Source of the DNA: Paraburkholderia sp. UYCP14C
Lineage (GTDB): Bacteria; Pseudomonadota; Gammaproteobacteria; Burkholderiales; Burkholderiaceae
DNA length: 64,000 nt
Assembly (NCBI RefSeq): GCF_004197395.1
Contig: NZ_SELS01000014.1
Span: forward strand, 117,655 to 181,654
Reading direction: 5' to 3'
In this document: positions 16,774-25,165 of the stretch, one piece after another
How positions within the stretch are numbered: the first letter of the stretch is position 1
Layout: the number at the start of each line of letters is the position of its first letter
Notes under the pieces: generated by a model
What the model saw: the letters and a program-made list of their open reading frames with translations, nothing else
Told to the model about the DNA's origin: nothing
Databases searched by the model: none
Made by a program: the position numbers and the translations under genes

Positions 16774-17443
16774 TCACACCATGATGAATCCGTGCCGCAT
16801 GCCGAGCAACACCGCCTCGGTGCGGTTGGTCGCACCGAGTTTGCCGAAGATCGACGAGAGGTGAAATTTCACCGTGTTGTCCGAGATGTCGAGTTGCCGC
16901 GCGATCTCCTTGTTGCCGAGTCCGTCGGCGAGCATCGCCAGCACTTCGATCTCTCGCGACGTCAAGGCTTCGAACGGTTCGCCGGATGCCTTCTGGCGCG
17001 AGGGTCCGGTTCCGGACAGGAGCCTTGCGAGGAGGTCGGGTGTCAGCACGCACAGGCCTGCGGCGACGGCTTCGATGGACGCGACGATTTCGGCCGGCAG
17101 CGCGTTGCGCGGCAGGATCGCGACCGCATCGGCGGGCAACGCATCGAGGATCCCGTCGCTGTCCGGCGCGTCGCTCAGCAGGACGAGCGACGGCGACGCG
17201 TGTGAGAGGTCGAATAGCGTCTTGAGCGCCTCGCTCGCCTCCGGCGCGATGTCGGCGATGACTACATCCGACACCGGCTCCGGCGAGGCAATCGACGAGC
17301 GCTTCGGCGTCGGCTGCGCTACCCAGGCACTCAAGCGCCGGGTTCGCCTCGACCAGCGCTTGCAGGCTTGCTCGCTCCTGCGACGATGCCGCAATCACCA
17401 CGACCCGTAGAGGCGCCGACTGTACCGTCTGTCCATCCGACAT
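16774..17443 (-). pseudogene. LuxR/NarL-type response regulator interrupted by a frameshift
   Basis: The protein starts at 17443 (after GGGAAG) with a receiver-like fold, RVVVIAASSQERASLQALVE, and continues to DCLA near 17290. The next conserved part, SPEPVSDVVIADI, lies in another frame that runs through a clear LuxR helix-turn-helix (LTSREIEVLAMLADGLGNKEIARQL) to the stop at 16774. The total of 670 bases is one more than a multiple of three, and deleting one base near 17275-17320 gives 222 residues, the normal family length. It is therefore a one-base insertion, either a real mutation or a sequencing error. The classical phospho-acceptor aspartate motif is VVIADI. It follows the S1C protease gene by 18 bases. 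Confidence 0.75.
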
Positions 17444-17461
17444 TTCGTCGCTTCCCGGACG

Positions 17462-18400
17462 TCACCTGCACGAATTGCGTGGGGGCCGTTCGCCCACGGT
17501 TACCGAACACGCGTGGCGCTCGCCACCTCGGATCAAGCTGAGTTGCAACTGCTGCCCAATGCTTGCGGAGCTCAGCGCGGCACTCACGTCGCCGATGTCG
17601 CGGCAAGGCTTGCCGTCGAGCTCGATCAGCACATCGCCGATCAGCACACCCGCCTGCTCAGCAGGGCCGCCCCGCGCAAGCGAATTGATCAGCAAGCCAC
17701 TATTGAACGACAGGTTCATTTGATTGACCCAGGCGTCCAGCAGGGTGACCTGCTGGGTGCCGACACCAAGGTAGCCCCGTGAGACGCGCCCTTTGATCAA
17801 CAGTTCGTCGGTGACGCGCTCCACCGTCATCCGCGGAATCACGATACCGGCGCCGCGCATTAGTGCCGAAGTGCAAATGCCCACGACCTGCCCGCGCATA
17901 TCCGCGAGGGCAGCGCCGGAGAAACCTGAGCGCAGACCGCCGTCCAGTCGCACGAACGCATCGAGCTGTCCGCCTTTCCACGTGCGCCACGGGCCACCTA
18001 CGCTGCCGATCACGCCAAAGTCGGCGCTGATGCCGGAATCGTCCGCACGCGCGACGGCGAGTGCGAGATGACCCGGCTTCAGTGAGTGGGCCTCGCCAGA
18101 ACCGATCGGGTCGATGTCCGCGGTGTCCAGTTTCAACACGCCGACGTCGGACCCCAGATCCAGACCCGCGAGAACCGCGGCGACCGTACGGCCGTCGGCC
18201 AATGTGACTTCGATTCCGTCTTCACGCCTGATCGTGTGTGCCGCCGTCACGACGACGCCATCTCGCCAGATTACCCCGCTCGACGGCATGCGATGTCGGC
18301 CGTATACCGCCACGACACTCCGCCCGACGCGCTCGACGATGTCCGCCAGATTGTCCGAAAGATCCATCAAAGGATTTCCGCTCGAGGATGTGGTTTCCAT
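17462..18400 (-). CDS. Trypsin-like (S1C, HtrA-type) serine protease with PDZ domain
   Basis: A 312-residue DegP/HtrA-type protein. The catalytic triad is visible: His in VVTAAHTIR, Asp in LGSDVGVLKLD and Ser in GLRSGFSGAAL. A single PDZ domain (about residues 205-300) carries the GGPAEQAGVLIGDVLIELDG core. There is no signal peptide or membrane segment, unlike most HtrA proteins, so it appears to be cytosolic. It is transcribed with the LuxR-type regulator 18 bases downstream, suggesting that it works in, or is sensed by, that regulatory circuit. The glycine-rich turn before the serine differs from the usual GNSGG, so activity needs testing. Confidence 0.82.
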   Translation of the reverse strand: METTSSSGNPLMDLSDNLADIVERVGRSVVAVYGRHRMPSSGVIWRDGVVVTAAHTIRREDGIEVTLADGRTVAAVLAGLDLGSDVGVLKLDTADIDPIGSGEAHSLKPGHLALAVARADDSGISADFGVIGSVGGPWRTWKGGQLDAFVRLDGGLRSGFSGAALADMRGQVVGICTSALMRGAGIVIPRMTVERVTDELLIKGRVSRGYLGVGTQQVTLLDAWVNQMNLSFNSGLLINSLARGGPAEQAGVLIGDVLIELDGKPCRDIGDVSAALSSASIGQQLQLSLIRGGERHACSVTVGERPPRNSCR

Positions 18401-18577
18401 TTCAAGTCCCCTGCCAGTTGCGTGCGACCTGCTGGTGCCCCGCGTCGTCGTTCGCTCACCGGTCCAGGTAGAGCCATGACGACGGGTTCACAATGACAGA
18501 ACGAAGGGGGACGCACACCACCCAAATGGGTAGCCGGCGAGATGCAGTGCGGACTTCACGATGCGACGGGTCTGCGG

Positions 18578-18787
18578 CTAGCGCCGCCCGCTACGGCCCC
18601 ATACATAGCGCACCCATCGCTGCCACCGGCTTTGCGGCGGAGCGGCCGGCTTGCGCGCAGTCTGCGCGTCGCGGTCGCGCCGGACGGACTTTTGCACCTG
18701 TTCGTGGATCTGCCGCAAAGACATGCCGCCGGGGCCTTTCAGTTCGTCGGGATCGGTAGCGGGATCGCGCTCGGGATCGTCTGTCAT
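18578..18787 (-). CDS. Small hypothetical protein
   Basis: An open frame of 69 residues: an acidic, Asp/Pro-rich first third (TDDPERDPATDPDELKGPGG), then an amphipathic helix (MSLRQIHEQVQKSVRRDRDAQ) and a basic, Trp-containing tail. I do not recognise a family. A weak AGGCG box precedes the ATG. Codon use matches the surrounding genes. It stands alone between the protease gene and an ACT-domain gene. It may be real, but evidence is limited to composition and start context. Confidence 0.5.
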   Translation of the reverse strand: MTDDPERDPATDPDELKGPGGMSLRQIHEQVQKSVRRDRDAQTARKPAAPPQSRWQRWVRYVWGRSGRR

Positions 18788-18950
18788 GAGAGTCGCCTGT
18801 TGGTGATGAGGCGATTTGATCTTGATACAGATGCCCCCTGGCAGCAAGCTGGACGCGGATTGCCGGGCGGCGCGTTGTCCGGCAGGGCTTGCCCGCGTGC
18901 CGTTCGTGAACTAGATTTTTCTAATGAGGTTCGAGGCGGGAGGCATTGCC

Positions 18951-19373
18951 ATGGAACTGAGCGTGGAACGGGTCGATGTCTGGGCAGCTACCATCGACGA
19001 CAAACCGGGGGGCCTTGCCAAGGTCTTAAGCGCCTTGCGGGATGCGGGAGCCGACTTGCAGTTCGTCGTGGCGCGCCGCACGGCCGAGGCATCGGGTAAG
19101 GGTGTCGTGTTCGTCGCTCCGCTAGAGGGCGACAGTGCGATCCGTGCCGCCACCCAGGTGGGGTTCAGCGTGACGCCGAGCCTTCACTCGATCCGGGTAA
19201 TGGGTCTGGACCAGTTGGGCATCATCGCGCAATTGAGTCGGGCGCTGGCGGATGGGGGGATCAACCTCCGCGGGGTCTCGGCCGCCGTACTTGGCACGCA
19301 GTTCATCGCCTATATCGCGCTCGACTCGCTGGACGACGCCGAAAAGGCGATCGACATTCTACAAAGGGCCTGA
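18951..19373 (+). CDS. ACT-domain protein (two ACT-like repeats)
   Basis: A 140-residue protein starting after GGGAGG. It contains two ACT-type ligand-binding units: residues about 5-65 (VWAATIDDKPGGLAKVLSAL) and about 75-135 (IRVMGLDQLGIIAQLSRALA followed by GGINLRGVSA). ACT domains bind amino acids or similar ligands and regulate enzymes. No catalytic domain is attached, so it may be a stand-alone sensor. It lies just upstream of a small membrane protein gene on the same strand, with no obvious metabolic partner nearby. Confidence 0.78.
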   Translation: MELSVERVDVWAATIDDKPGGLAKVLSALRDAGADLQFVVARRTAEASGKGVVFVAPLEGDSAIRAATQVGFSVTPSLHSIRVMGLDQLGIIAQLSRALADGGINLRGVSAAVLGTQFIAYIALDSLDDAEKAIDILQRA

Positions 19374-19455
19374 AGCGCCCCTAACGGCCATTTGAACGGC
19401 GAACCAGGCGCCGGGCATGGCGACGAATCCCGATGCCGGAAGGAGGTCGGGAGCG

Positions 19456-19917
19456 ATGAAGACATCGACGACCACCAGGCGGGTGCTTTGGGCGCTCTCG
19501 CTCTGTACGATTGTGACCGGCACGGCAGTCGCCGGGGCATTGCTGTTCGAGTTGTCGGTGATCGGCTATGTCGAGAGGGATCTGCGCGGGGACGTGGCAA
19601 ACGCGCAAGCGGGCATCGCAGGCAGCGAGCCGGCTACGTCCGAGGAGCGCATCAATCCGTCCTATCTGAAGCGGTACGGGTTGGACCGCAACCTGTACAA
19701 GGACAGTCACGGAAACTTTGCGCCAACAGGCGCCGACTGGCGGCAATGGGGGCTGCGAACCAAGGTCGCGGCCACGGTGATGTGGCTGGGTCACGATCCG
19801 CCTGGAACGTGGTGGACTTACGCGCAGATCAAGTGCGTCGACCGGTTTCCCGAAGCGCACGCCGACAGCGAGCGGATCGCCGATGTTGCCGACGCTTGCC
19901 TCGGTGTACCGCATTGA
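19456..19917 (+). CDS. Small membrane-anchored hypothetical protein
   Basis: A 153-residue protein I do not recognise. It starts after a strong AAGGAGGT site, with a short basic tail and one membrane helix at about residues 12-36 (ALSLCTIVTGTAVAGALLFE). The rest is soluble, probably periplasmic, with a Trp/Tyr-rich segment (GADWRQWGLR, PPGTWWTYAQ). Two cysteines near the C-terminus could form a disulfide. It converges on the UPF0182 gene. Start choice and real coding status look good; function is unknown. Confidence 0.65.
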   Translation: MKTSTTTRRVLWALSLCTIVTGTAVAGALLFELSVIGYVERDLRGDVANAQAGIAGSEPATSEERINPSYLKRYGLDRNLYKDSHGNFAPTGADWRQWGLRTKVAATVMWLGHDPPGTWWTYAQIKCVDRFPEAHADSERIADVADACLGVPH

Positions 19918-19961
19918 TCGACGCAGAGCCACCCAACGCGGACCGGGCTATTTTCTCGCGG

Positions 19962-22715
19962 TCATTTCTGCTTATCGGAATGGCCGGCGCCGAGTGCCTC
20001 CAGCAACGGCCGGAGGGCATCCAGTTCCGCGCCGAAGCCGCTCCAGTCTCCCGCCTTCAGTCGCTCGATGGCGCGGTCATAGTGGGCAAGTGCCTCGCGC
20101 GCGCGAGCGTCCGCCGTGCCTTGGCGTGGCGATGCCGGTTGCGCGGTCTCCCTGAAAAGCGCCGCCAGCGCTTCACCCAGGCTGTCCTCCATCACCACCC
20201 GGTCGCCATAGGCGGCAATCACCCGCTTCAACTCCGGCAACTGACCGGACGCCGCGCGCAAATAGAGCGGCGAAACGTAGAGGATCGAGTTCTCGATCGG
20301 CACGACCACCAGATGACCGCGAATGACGCGTGAGCCCATCTGGTTCCATACCGAGATCTGCTGCGAGATCTCGGTATTCTGCTGAATACGCGCTTCGATC
20401 TGGAACGGGCCAAAGACCAGCTTGTCCTTCGGGAAGGTGTACACGATGAGCTTGCCGTACCCGGGCGGATCGCAACGCGCCGCCAGCCAGGCAATCATGT
20501 TTTCCCGCTGGCTCGGCACCATCGGCAGCATCAGGATGAACTCGGCGCGTGCGTCGCCGGGCAGCCGCATGATGGTGTAGTACGGCGGCATCGTGCTGGC
20601 CGAGCTCCCGCCATCCATTCCGACCAGCTCCTGCGGAAACTGCCACAGGTCCTCGCGGTTGTAGAAGACCTCCGGCACGTCCATGTGATACGCGCGGTAG
20701 AGCTGCGCCTGGATCAGGAACAGATCTTCGGGGTAGCGGATATGCTGCCGCAGCTGCGGTGGCATCGCGTCCAAAGGCTTGAACAAACCCGGGAAGCTGC
20801 GCTCGTAGGTGCGCAGCAGCGGATCGGCGGGATCGCTGACGTAGAAATCGACCGTGCCGTTGTACGCGTCGACCACGACCTTGACCGCGTTCCGGATGTA
20901 GTTGGCGCCGTCGCCGAAACCCGGCCGGGAGTAGGGGAACCACTGGCTGACGGTGTAGGCGTCCTGGATCCAGAACAGGCGCCCATTGGTCGCGACGACA
21001 TAGGGGTCATGGTCGAGCGTCAGGAACGGCGCGATCGTACGCACGCGGTCCTGAATGTTGCGGTGAAGCAGGATCCGGCTCTGGTCCGTGATGTAGCCGC
21101 TCAGCAGAATGTTCGGATCGTCGAGCTGCCAGGCGAACAGGCTGCGGCTTCCCACACCGCCGAGGCTGACGCCGTCGCGCCCGCTATACGTCGTGTAGGC
21201 ATTGGTCGGTCGTTGCGGATAGTCGAATTCAGCTACGTTGCCGTTCACGATCACATAGTCCTGCCGGCCTTCGCTGAAATACAGACGTGGTTCGCGAATC
21301 ACCGGGGCGCCGTTGGAGACCGGCGGAATATCGTGCAGATAGAAAGACGGTAAGCCCTCGGCGGATTTCTCGGTGACCGGCGACATCACGACGCCGATGC
21401 CGTGAGTAAAGATAAGGTGCAGGTTCACCCAGGTCTGGGCGTTGGGCGGAAGCATCGCCGGATCCAGTTCGCGCGCCGACAGCATGACTTGCCTATAGCC
21501 GGAGTCGAGCTGGTAGCGGTCGATGTCCACCGCAACAAATTTGTAGTAAGTCCTGATCTCCTGCAACTGCGCGTAGGTATCCATCAGCGGTTGCACATCC
21601 CATAGCCGGATGTTGTCGATGGTCGCCCGATTGGCCTGCAGCGAGTCGAGCGTCAGTCCCTGCTCGGCCTCGAACGGTTTGACCTCGATCTTTGCGAGGC
21701 CGTAAGCCTGTCGCGTCAGCGCGATGGTGTGCTCGATATAGGGTGTTTCCAGTTTCAGCTCGCTTGGTTTGACATAGAAGCGTTCAAACAGCGATGGATA
21801 GATCACAGCGAACACAAATGAACTGCCGAACACGAGCAGCGCGAGAACGACGGGCTGCAGATAGCTCCGCCGGCGCATGTTGATCCCGAGGGCGACGGCC
21901 GAGGCCGCGGCAAGGCCCACCAGCATCCACAGGACCGGCAACTCGACATGGACGTCGGTATAGCTGGCGCCGACCACGACGCCGTTGTCGCCGTAGAGCA
22001 GCAGAAAGCGCTCGAGCCACCACGACCAGGCCTTCACTGCAAAGAACAAACCGAGCAGTGCCGAGCCGTGAGTGAGGGCGGCGCCCGACAGCGTCCGTGG
22101 TGGCGGCTCCAGCGCGATGTCACCGCGCAACGCGTAGACGGCCGCTGCCACGATCGCGCTGCAGAATATCAGCCGCAGCAGCCAGTTCTTGAGTGCGACA
22201 TACGCGGGGAGCGAGAACAGATAAAAGCCGATGTCCCTATCGAAGATCGGATCGCGCTCGCCTACCGGCACCTGATAAATGAAGCGCAGCGCGACGTCCC
22301 AGTTCGAGACTTCACTCGCGGCGATCAGCAGCCCAACGACGAGCGCGACGCAGGCAATACTGGTGCGCCAGGGAACGTGCGGCGCGATCAGTTCGGATAG
22401 ATCGCCGGCAATTTCCGTCGCGCGCGATGGATCGGCTGCCTGTGCTCGCAAGATATCGACGCGCGTCGCGTAACGATGCGCGAGAATCCCGGACAGCCAG
22501 ATCGCGGATGCCGAGACTGCGAACACCGCGGCAAACAGCAGCGCTTTTGCGGAAAGGACGCTCCAGAAAACGCCGCCGTAGCCGATCGACGAGAACCACA
22601 GCCAGTCGACCAGGATGCCGGTGATCCGTCCCACGACAATCAGGCCGGCGATGACGGCCATCGTCGCGATTGCATAACGTCTCAGGCGCCCGCCGGACTT
22701 TACCTCCGACCGCAT
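19962..22715 (-). CDS. UPF0182 family giant membrane protein
   Basis: A 917-residue member of UPF0182 (COG1615), at the normal family length. The N-terminal third (about residues 15-330) has seven or so membrane helices; the long remainder is a soluble domain predicted outside the inner membrane, with conserved segments such as NANAYTTYSGRDGVSLGG-like (residues about 500) and VVVDAYNGTVDFYVSDP (about 625-640). The start follows AGGAGGGACC. The function of the family is unknown. It is widespread in actinobacteria and cyanobacteria and patchy in proteobacteria. The acidic, Arg/Ala-rich last 80 residues are less conserved. Confidence 0.9.
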   Translation of the reverse strand: MRSEVKSGGRLRRYAIATMAVIAGLIVVGRITGILVDWLWFSSIGYGGVFWSVLSAKALLFAAVFAVSASAIWLSGILAHRYATRVDILRAQAADPSRATEIAGDLSELIAPHVPWRTSIACVALVVGLLIAASEVSNWDVALRFIYQVPVGERDPIFDRDIGFYLFSLPAYVALKNWLLRLIFCSAIVAAAVYALRGDIALEPPPRTLSGAALTHGSALLGLFFAVKAWSWWLERFLLLYGDNGVVVGASYTDVHVELPVLWMLVGLAAASAVALGINMRRRSYLQPVVLALLVFGSSFVFAVIYPSLFERFYVKPSELKLETPYIEHTIALTRQAYGLAKIEVKPFEAEQGLTLDSLQANRATIDNIRLWDVQPLMDTYAQLQEIRTYYKFVAVDIDRYQLDSGYRQVMLSARELDPAMLPPNAQTWVNLHLIFTHGIGVVMSPVTEKSAEGLPSFYLHDIPPVSNGAPVIREPRLYFSEGRQDYVIVNGNVAEFDYPQRPTNAYTTYSGRDGVSLGGVGSRSLFAWQLDDPNILLSGYITDQSRILLHRNIQDRVRTIAPFLTLDHDPYVVATNGRLFWIQDAYTVSQWFPYSRPGFGDGANYIRNAVKVVVDAYNGTVDFYVSDPADPLLRTYERSFPGLFKPLDAMPPQLRQHIRYPEDLFLIQAQLYRAYHMDVPEVFYNREDLWQFPQELVGMDGGSSASTMPPYYTIMRLPGDARAEFILMLPMVPSQRENMIAWLAARCDPPGYGKLIVYTFPKDKLVFGPFQIEARIQQNTEISQQISVWNQMGSRVIRGHLVVVPIENSILYVSPLYLRAASGQLPELKRVIAAYGDRVVMEDSLGEALAALFRETAQPASPRQGTADARAREALAHYDRAIERLKAGDWSGFGAELDALRPLLEALGAGHSDKQK

Positions 22716-22792
22716 GGTCCCTCCTGTGCTGGCCGCCGCCGTTGCCGTGTTGCGATCGCGTCAATCGCGCCATGCCGGCCTGCCGGGAGCCA

Positions 22793-22823
22793 GGTGTGCG
22801 AAGCCCGCCAGGGCTTCGCACCT
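22793..22823. other. Stable hairpin after the MFS gene
   Basis: TGCGAAGCCC (22797-22806) and GGGCTTCGCA (22811-22820) form a perfect 10-bp stem with a GCCA loop, starting 14 bases beyond the stop of the minus-strand MFS gene. No T tract follows, so it may stabilise the 3' end or act as a weak terminator. Confidence 0.5.
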
Positions 22824-22834
22824 GAAAAACGGCT

Positions 22835-24154
22835 TCATCGATTGACCATCTTCGCCGGCACACTAAGAGCAAGCAAGCCGCCTAGCACCAGGAAGGCCGC
22901 AAGCATATACATCCCCGAGTCATTCGCCGCCGTCACCTCCTTCAACCACCCCACGGCATAAGGACTCAGAAAACCCGCCAGGTTGCCGATCGAATTGATC
23001 ATCGCAATCCCCGCCGCGGCGCCGGTGCCTGCCAGAATCGCCGTAGGCAAACTCCAGAACAACGGCAGGGTCGTGAGGATGCCCATCGTGGCCAGCGTCA
23101 GCCCGGTCATCGCAAGCAAGGTGTTATGCGTCCAGATGACGGAAAGCACGAGGCCCACCGCACCAAGAAACGCCGGCAACGCGATATGCCAGCGTCGTTC
23201 CCGCGACCGATCCGCACTGCGCGCAACGAACACCATCGCCACGACGGCCGCCGCAAACGGCACCGCCGCCAGCAAGCCGATCACGAACGCATCGGTCACG
23301 CCGGTCGATTTGATGATCGTCGGCAACCAGAAGCTCACGCCGTAAAGCCCCATCACGAAGGAGAAGTAGGTGAGACTCAACATCAACACCCGCCCGCTCG
23401 TGAATACTTCACGAATCGGCATGTCGTGCTTGGTCGCTTCCTCGGCCGACACCTGACTCTCGAGCAACTGCTGCTCTTCGCGAGTCAGCCACTTCGCCTT
23501 CGAAATCCGATCATCGAGCATCACGAACACGATGATACCGACGAGCACCGACGGCACCCCTTCGAGCAGAAACAGCCACTGCCACCCGTGCCATCCATTC
23601 ACGCCATTGAAGTTCTTCAGAATGTACCCGGAGACCGGACCGCCAATCACACCCGACAAAGCGATCGCCGTCATGAACCAGGTCGTCATCCGTCCACGCC
23701 GATGCGCCGGATACCAATAGGTCAGATACAAAATGATCCCGGGGAAGAACCCAGCCTCCGCGAGGCCGAGCAAAAAGCGCATCACATAGAACATCGTCGG
23801 CGTGGTGACGAACATCGTCAGCATCGAGATCACGCCCCACGAGATCATGATCCGCGCGATCCACACGCGCGCGCCGACCTTATGCAGGATCACGTTGCTC
23901 GGCACTTCGAAGATGAAATAGCCGATAAAGAAAATCCCCGCGCCGAAGCCGTACACCGCGTCGCTCAAACCGAGATCGGTGCTCATCCCCAGCTTCGCGA
24001 AGCCGACGTTCACCCGGTCCAGATACGCGACGATGTAGCAGAGCATCAATAGCGGTGCGAGCCGCCACGTCACCTTGCGATAGGTTGCCTCTTCGAACGT
24101 GGAAGGCGGCGCCCCGGCGCCGGGATGATGAAGCGGATCTGCAGGACTAGCCAT
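22835..24154 (-). CDS. MFS transporter, anion:cation symporter type
   Basis: A 439-residue carrier with 12 predicted helices. The CYIVAYLDRVNVGFAKLGM and GYFIFEVPSNVILHKVGAR motifs place it in the anion:cation symporter branch, which takes up sugar acids, tartrate or similar carboxylates with protons. The start follows GAGGAGACACAGTC. It is the last gene of a minus-strand group with an SDR and an aldehyde dehydrogenase, so it probably imports the substrate they oxidise. A 140-base gap with inverted repeats separates it from the SDR gene, so it may also have its own promoter. Confidence 0.9.
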   Translation of the reverse strand: MASPADPLHHPGAGAPPSTFEEATYRKVTWRLAPLLMLCYIVAYLDRVNVGFAKLGMSTDLGLSDAVYGFGAGIFFIGYFIFEVPSNVILHKVGARVWIARIMISWGVISMLTMFVTTPTMFYVMRFLLGLAEAGFFPGIILYLTYWYPAHRRGRMTTWFMTAIALSGVIGGPVSGYILKNFNGVNGWHGWQWLFLLEGVPSVLVGIIVFVMLDDRISKAKWLTREEQQLLESQVSAEEATKHDMPIREVFTSGRVLMLSLTYFSFVMGLYGVSFWLPTIIKSTGVTDAFVIGLLAAVPFAAAVVAMVFVARSADRSRERRWHIALPAFLGAVGLVLSVIWTHNTLLAMTGLTLATMGILTTLPLFWSLPTAILAGTGAAAGIAMINSIGNLAGFLSPYAVGWLKEVTAANDSGMYMLAAFLVLGGLLALSVPAKMVNR

Positions 24155-24198
24155 GACTGTGTCTCCTCTTTTTTTATGGAATTGAAGTGCCGCCGCCG

Positions 24199-24280
24199 AT
24201 CGATTCTATCCGCGCCAAAACATTTGCATGACGAATCGATATTGGGGGAAAACACTGACTGCGCACGCATCGCGTGCGCA
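24199..24280. repeat. Two inverted repeats in the SDR-MFS gap
   Basis: ATCGATTC (24199-24206) pairs with GAATCGAT (24233-24240) across a 26-base loop. A perfect 9-bp hairpin, TGCGCACGC (24260-24268) with GCGTGCGCA (24272-24280), lies closer to the SDR stop. Neither carries a T tract in the direction of transcription. They could be an operator upstream of the MFS gene or an mRNA-processing structure. Confidence 0.5.
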
Positions 24281-24295
24281 GCGCGTGACCAACCA

Positions 24296-25054
24296 CTACA
24301 CGCAGCGTCCCCCATCCACTTCGAGGCACACGCCGGTAATGAACTCCGCCTCATCGGAAGCCAGATACAGCGCCGCATTCGCAATGTCCTGCGGCGTCGA
24401 AAATCGCCCGAGCGGTATTCCCGCCAGAAACTTCTGCCGATTCTGCGGCGTATCCTCGACCCCCATGAACTCGGACAGCAGCCCGGTCTCGCCGATCACC
24501 GGATTCACGCAATTCACGCGAATCCGCTCCGGCCCGAGCTCGACGGCGAGCGACTTGCTCGCGACGATCACCGCGCCCTTGCTGCCGTTGTACCAGACGA
24601 GCCCCGGCCGCGGCCGCACGCCCGCCGTCGACGCGATATTGATGAAGCTGCCGCCGCCTTGCTCGCGGAAATACGGCACGAACTCCTGCACGCTCCAGTA
24701 GATGCTCTTCACGTTCACCGCGTAGACGCGGTCGAACTCGGCCTCGGTCACTTCGAGCACCGGCTTGTTGCGATGCGTGGTGCCCGCGTTGTTGACGACG
24801 ATCTGCACGCTGCCGAAGTCTTCCAGCGCGGCCTCGCGCAACGTGCGCCAGTCGTCGCGTTGCGCGACGTTGCCGGGTACCGCGATCGCCTTGCCGCCCG
24901 CGATCGCGATCTCGCTCGCGACGCGTTCGGCGGCCGGCCCGTTGAGGTCGTTCACCACGACGTTCGCGCCTTCGCGCGCAAAGGTCTTCGCGACACCTTC
25001 GCCGAAACCCGAACCGCCGCCCGTGACGATGGCCGTTTTACCTGTCAACCGCAT
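24296..25054 (-). CDS. Short-chain dehydrogenase/reductase (SDR)
   Basis: A 252-residue classical SDR that should oxidise an alcohol or reduce a ketone with NAD(P). It has the cofactor motif TGGGSGFGEG, NNAGTT, the catalytic serine in NIASTAG and the YNGSK catalytic Tyr/Lys. The aspartate after the second strand (VVVNDLNG) suggests NAD(H) rather than NADP(H). The start at 25054 follows CGGAGACAT. It lies about 110 bases after an aldehyde dehydrogenase on the same strand; together they could take an alcohol to an acid by two oxidations. Confidence 0.9.
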   Translation of the reverse strand: MRLTGKTAIVTGGGSGFGEGVAKTFAREGANVVVNDLNGPAAERVASEIAIAGGKAIAVPGNVAQRDDWRTLREAALEDFGSVQIVVNNAGTTHRNKPVLEVTEAEFDRVYAVNVKSIYWSVQEFVPYFREQGGGSFINIASTAGVRPRPGLVWYNGSKGAVIVASKSLAVELGPERIRVNCVNPVIGETGLLSEFMGVEDTPQNRQKFLAGIPLGRFSTPQDIANAALYLASDEAEFITGVCLEVDGGRCV

Positions 25055-25165
25055 GATGTCTCCGTTGTTTGTGATGGATAGAACGATGCGTTGTTGCGTG
25101 GTTGTTGCGTGTAACACGTTGCATGCGCGGCCCGCGTTGATGGCAAGCCGAGCCGGGTCCGCCAG

